From Chloroflexota bacterium (GTDB taxonomy: Bacteria > Chloroflexota > Dormibacteria > Dormibacterales > Dormibacteraceae): a stretch of 8,549 nt of DNA. The position numbers were made by a program, and so were the translations under genes. The stretch covers positions 1 to 8,549 of the forward strand of contig VBKD01000148.1 in the NCBI GenBank assembly GCA_005888075.1, written 5' to 3'. Below are positions 5,800 through 8,549 of the stretch, one piece after another (position 1 is the first letter of the stretch; the number at the start of each line of letters is the position of its first letter). Under the pieces are notes generated by a model. The model did not search any database and was not told the DNA's origin. It saw only the letters and a program-made list of their open reading frames with translations.

Positions 5800-7255
5800 A
5801 CGAGGCAACCTCCGCCTTCACGCCGCTGGCCTGCTCATAGGCCCGCGCCACTCGCAGCACGAGGTTCTCGCCCCACTGCGGCCCGAGGACCTGCAGACCA
5901 ACCGGCAGCCCCTCCGACATCCCGCACGGCACGCTGATCCCCGGCAGGCCCGCGAGGTTGCCGCCGAGCGTCAACACATCGCACAGATACATCGAGAGCG
6001 GATCCTGTGTTTTGGCGCCAAGTGGAAACGCGACCGTGGGCGAGGTCGCGCTGATGACCGCGTCGCACCTTTCGAACGCCTGGTCGAAATCGCGCTTGAT
6101 CAGGGTCCGCACCTTCTGCGCCTTCAAGTAGTAGGCGTCGTAGTAACCGCTCGACAGCGCATATGTGCCAAGCATCACGCGCCGCCGTACCTCGGCTCCA
6201 AACCCCTTGCGGCGCGTCCGCATGTATGCCTCGGTGATGTTCGGTGCGTCCACCTCGGACATGCCGTACCTCACGCCGTCGAACCGCGCGAGGTTGGAGG
6301 AGCATTCCGCCGGCGCGATGATGTAGTAGGCGGCAAGCCCGTAGTCGGTGTGCGGCAGCGAGACGTCGACGATCTCCGCCCCCTGGTCGCGCAGCACCTT
6401 GATCGCCTGATCGATCGCCGCCTTGACGCCAGGTTCGATGCCCTGCACGTCGTAGTACTCACGCGGCACTCCGAGTCGCATGCCTTTCACGCCGGCTCCG
6501 TAGTTGTTCAACACCTCGCCGCCCGATCGCTCTGACGACGTCGCATCCAACGGGTCGTTGCCCGCCATCACCGACAGGACGAGCGCCGCGTCGTCGACCG
6601 AGCGAGTGAAAGGTCCGATCTGGTCGAGGCTCGAAGCGAAAGCGATGAGCCCGTACCGGCTGACCCGCCCGTAGGTCGGCTTCATGCCGACGACTCCGCA
6701 AAGCGCGGCGGGTTGGCGGATCGAACCGCCGGTGTCCGTGCCCAGCGCGAAGATCGCCTCCCCCGCGGCGACCGCGGCCGCGCTCCCGCCGGAGCTTCCA
6801 CCCGGAACCCGATCCACGTCCCACGGGTTGTGCGTCGGGAAGTAACCGGAGTTCTCGGTGGAGCTTCCCAGGGCGAACTCGTCGCAGTTCGTGACGCCGA
6901 GCATCAGCGCGCCCGCCTCAAAAAGACGCGACACGGCGGTGCCCGTGTACGGCGGCTTGAACCCGCGAAGGATCTGCGACCCGGCCGTGGTTTCGACGCC
7001 ACGAACGCAGAGCACATCCTTGACCGCCATCGGGATGCCCGTCAGCGGTCCCGCATCGCCCGCACGCAGCTTGCGATCGGCTTCCTCCGCCTGCCGCTCC
7101 CAGAGCTCGGGTGTGAAGCGAAGGAATGCCTTCACATGGCGATCCAAGCGCTCGATCCGCTCCACGTGCGCGGTCACCAGATCAGCCGCTGAAACTGAAC
7201 CCAGGCGAAGCAGCCGCGCCGCGTCCTTGATCGTCAGCTCCGTGAGGTCGATCAC
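5792..7255 (-). CDS. gatA: Aspartyl/glutamyl-tRNA amidotransferase subunit A
   Basis: GatA is the amidase of the GatCAB complex. It hydrolyses glutamine and passes ammonia to GatB, which amidates Glu-tRNA(Gln) or Asp-tRNA(Asn) in the cytoplasm. At 487 residues it is full length. The amidase-signature catalytic triad is complete: K79 in GIPMAVKDVL, the cis-serine S154 in GGSSGGSAAAVAAG or its neighbour, and the nucleophile-type S178 in GTDTGGSIRQPAALCG (numbering by count, equivalent to the Lys-Ser-Ser triad of the family). FDGVRYG and YDAYYLKAQKVR further down are also typical. The start is GTG at 7255, preceded by AGGAA (7265-7261) with about 5 bases spacing. It overlaps the gatC stop by 4 bases (GTGA), a standard coupled junction. 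Confidence 0.96.
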   Translation of the reverse strand: MIDLTELTIKDAARLLRLGSVSAADLVTAHVERIERLDRHVKAFLRFTPELWERQAEEADRKLRAGDAGPLTGIPMAVKDVLCVRGVETTAGSQILRGFKPPYTGTAVSRLFEAGALMLGVTNCDEFALGSSTENSGYFPTHNPWDVDRVPGGSSGGSAAAVAAGEAIFALGTDTGGSIRQPAALCGVVGMKPTYGRVSRYGLIAFASSLDQIGPFTRSVDDAALVLSVMAGNDPLDATSSERSGGEVLNNYGAGVKGMRLGVPREYYDVQGIEPGVKAAIDQAIKVLRDQGAEIVDVSLPHTDYGLAAYYIIAPAECSSNLARFDGVRYGMSEVDAPNITEAYMRTRRKGFGAEVRRRVMLGTYALSSGYYDAYYLKAQKVRTLIKRDFDQAFERCDAVISATSPTVAFPLGAKTQDPLSMYLCDVLTLGGNLAGLPGISVPCGMSEGLPVGLQVLGPQWGENLVLRVARAYEQASGVKAEVASFA

Positions 7256-7545
7256 GTTTCTTCCTGGATCGACGGCACGCGGAACATCCCGTTGACGGCC
7301 GCGGGAGCATTGGCGAGCGCATCCTCCTGGGTCAGCCCAGGACGCGGCACGTCCTCGCGCAGCGGGTTCGAGACCTCGACCACCTGCGCGGTCGGCGCGA
7401 TCGTTTCAGTATCGAGCTGCTGCAGGCGATCGATGTGCTCGAGGATGCTGCTGAGCTGCTCGGAGTAAAACTCCTCCTCGCCCGGCTCGAGGCCGAGGCG
7501 CGCGAGCATGGCGACATGACGGACTTCGTCTTTGGAGAGCGGCAC
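7252..7545 (-). CDS. gatC: Aspartyl/glutamyl-tRNA amidotransferase subunit C
   Basis: This 97-residue protein is the small belt-like subunit that wraps around the GatA-GatB interface and stabilises the complex. The family pattern is clear: DEVRHVAMLARLGL near the N-terminus, the helix with EQLSSILEHIDRLQQLDTE, then a proline-bearing linker, NPLREDVPRPGL, and the C-terminal APAAVNGMFRVPSI. The length is typical. The start is GTG at 7545, 11 bases after the stop of the upstream membrane protein gene. No clear Shine-Dalgarno sequence is visible, so translation may depend on coupling. It is directly followed by gatA in the usual C-A-B order. Confidence 0.94.
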   Translation of the reverse strand: MPLSKDEVRHVAMLARLGLEPGEEEFYSEQLSSILEHIDRLQQLDTETIAPTAQVVEVSNPLREDVPRPGLTQEDALANAPAAVNGMFRVPSIQEET

Positions 7546-7556
7546 GCGCTTTTAGC

Positions 7557-7916
7557 TTAGTTCGAGTCCGAGTCGCTGCCGGAGAGCGTGCCGATCAACG
7601 CAGGGATTCCGGCGATGGCTCCGACCACGCTCAGGGTCATCAAGATCGAGGCGACCAGGGCAACCGAGCGGCCCCACGACGCCTGCCTCGAGACGCCGGC
7701 CGCGCCGGCGATCCCGAGCACAGCCGTCACGACGGATCCGCCGCCAATCAGCACCAGGGCCGCCAGCACTCGCCCGACGGCTGAAGGTTCGGACAGGAAG
7801 GTGAGGACGTAAAAACCCCAGACGAAAAGAATCGCCGAGCCGGCGACCAGCGTCCACGAAACCCAGTTGGGCGACGGGACCGGACGGCTGGGCATTCTCG
7901 CTTCGCTCACCTGCAT
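7557..7916 (-). CDS. Small three-helix membrane protein between ligA and gatC, unknown function
   Basis: I do not recognise a family for this 119-residue protein. A short polar N-terminus (residues 1-18, RMPSRPVPSPNW) is followed by three hydrophobic segments at about 19-42, 47-71 and 84-110. The C-terminus is short and acidic/polar (SGSDSDSN). The start ATG at 7916 is preceded by GGTGAG (7928-7923) with a 6-base spacing, a good ribosome binding site; an in-frame ATG at codon 8 has a weaker one. It begins 21 bases after the ligA stop and ends 11 bases before gatC, all on one strand, so it is very probably co-transcribed with them. No sequence link to DNA ligation or tRNA amidation is visible. 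Confidence 0.75.
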   Translation of the reverse strand: MQVSEARMPSRPVPSPNWVSWTLVAGSAILFVWGFYVLTFLSEPSAVGRVLAALVLIGGGSVVTAVLGIAGAAGVSRQASWGRSVALVASILMTLSVVGAIAGIPALIGTLSGSDSDSN

Positions 7917-7922
7917 CGGAGT

Positions 7923-7928
7923 CTCACC
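7923..7928 (-). promoter_or_regulatory. Ribosome binding site of the ligA-gatC interstitial membrane protein
   Basis: The minus strand reads GGTGAG, 6 bases before ATG at 7916. It complements the 16S rRNA tail and decides this start over the internal ATG at codon 8. Confidence 0.5.
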
Positions 7929-7937
7929 CGAGTGTAG

Positions 7938-8549
7938 TTATTTCGGCGCGAGCGACAGGAACTGCTGCTCATCCAGGACGGTGACCTTCAGCTTCTGGGC
8001 CTTGTCCAGCTTGGAACCGGCGCCCGGCCCCGCCACGACGTAGTCCGTCTTGGAGCTCACGCTCGACACTGCCTTGCCGCCAAGCTTTTTGACCAGCGCC
8101 TCCGCGTCGGGCCGGCTCATCGTCTCCAGCGTGCCCGTGAAGACAAAGGTCTTGCCCGTGAGCGGACCCTCGCCGGGCGCCTCAACCACCTGCGGCTCGA
8201 CGCCTACCGTCAGGAGCTTGTCGACGAGCTCGCCGCCGTGACCCTGGAAATAGAGGCGTAGCTCGCGCGCGAGGCTCGGGCCGACGCCTTCGACCTGGGT
8301 CAGCTCCTCGCCGCTTGCCTGACGCAGCCGCTCGACGCTGCCAAAATCGGCAGCGAGCAGCTCTGCGGTCGCACCACCGACCTGCGGGATGCCGAGCGCG
8401 TAAAGGAAACGGCTCAGGGGCGGCTGCTTGCTGGCCGAGATGCGGTCCACCAGGTTCTGCGCGGACTTGTCGGCGAAGCCGTCGAGCTCCATCACCTGCT
8501 CCTTGCTCAGCCGGTAGAGATCGCTCGGGTCTTCGACCATGCCTTTATC
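7938..8549 (-). CDS. ligA: NAD-dependent DNA ligase, C-terminal part (cut by window edge)
   Basis: The visible 203 codons are the last third of LigA, which seals nicks in double-stranded DNA using NAD+ during replication and repair. The frame is open to the right edge, so the adenylation, OB and most of the zinc-finger regions lie outside. Counting from Met at 8540, helix-hairpin-helix motifs are seen near residues 19-34 (LDGFADKSAQNLVDRI), 49-63 (LGIPQVGGATAELLA) and 83-98 (VEGVGPSLARELRLYF). A BRCT domain follows at about 125-197, with GKTFVFTGTLETMSR, LGGKAVSSVSSKTDYVVAG and GSKLDKAQKL. The ATG at 8540 is internal, since homologues have (D)KGMVEDPSDLYRL mid-protein. The gene ends normally at TAA (7940-7938), 21 bases before the next gene. 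Confidence 0.96.
   Translation of the reverse strand, partial: DKGMVEDPSDLYRLSKEQVMELDGFADKSAQNLVDRISASKQPPLSRFLYALGIPQVGGATAELLAADFGSVERLRQASGEELTQVEGVGPSLARELRLYFQGHGGELVDKLLTVGVEPQVVEAPGEGPLTGKTFVFTGTLETMSRPDAEALVKKLGGKAVSSVSSKTDYVVAGPGAGSKLDKAQKLKVTVLDEQQFLSLAPK

Noticed and set aside
5690..6535. A 281-codon open frame on the plus strand opposite gatA and gatB
   Set aside because: It has low-complexity, Arg/His-rich composition and spans two clearly real minus-strand genes.
1..8549. CRISPR array, transposase, prophage, toxin-antitoxin, tRNA or rRNA genes, or a novel system
   Set aside because: No regularly spaced repeats, recombinase motifs, terminal inverted repeats with target duplications, or tRNA-like cloverleaf was seen. 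The genes are ordinary housekeeping functions plus two small membrane proteins.

Overview
This is a GC-rich bacterial chromosomal segment made almost entirely of housekeeping genes. It is densely packed: genes overlap by a few bases, GTG and TTG starts are common, and several start codons have a -10-like box only 7-10 bases upstream, as in leaderless transcripts. High GC, GatCAB-type amidotransferase genes and apparent leaderless starts would fit an actinobacterial or Chloroflexota-like lineage, but nothing in the window settles the taxonomy.

Layout, left to right. The minus strand carries the first 201 codons of dnaE (replicative DNA polymerase III alpha subunit, PHP domain), cut by the window edge. 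Diverging from it on the plus strand is a class I PLP aminotransferase (654-1841). A 225-base gap between convergent genes (1842-2066) holds no gene but several inverted repeats, including a compact palindromic element. Next, on the minus strand, are a PHP-family phosphatase of the histidinol-phosphatase type (4099-3296) and an overlapping 23S rRNA/tRNA uracil-C5 methyltransferase of the RlmD/TrmA family (3308-2067). A divergent plus-strand gene (4186-4521) encodes a small three-helix membrane protein. The rest is one minus-strand cluster: the 3' end of ligA (NAD-dependent DNA ligase), a second small membrane protein, then gatC-gatA-gatB.

GatC, GatA and GatB together form the amidotransferase that converts Glu-tRNA(Gln) and/or Asp-tRNA(Asn) to the correctly charged tRNAs. 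DnaE and LigA act in replication, and the uracil methyltransferase in RNA modification.

The most notable feature is in gatB. The reading frame is normal up to about codon 385, then jumps. The conserved C-terminal tail continues in another frame and is missing roughly 38 residues, so an out-of-frame deletion of somewhat over 100 bases has removed the GatB tail domain, or the assembly is wrong here. Secondary points are a palindromic intergenic element at 2015-2063 with a diverged relative at 4128-4170, and a symmetric -10-like palindrome between dnaE and the aminotransferase gene. I found no sign of a mobile element, CRISPR array, defence system or biosynthetic cluster.
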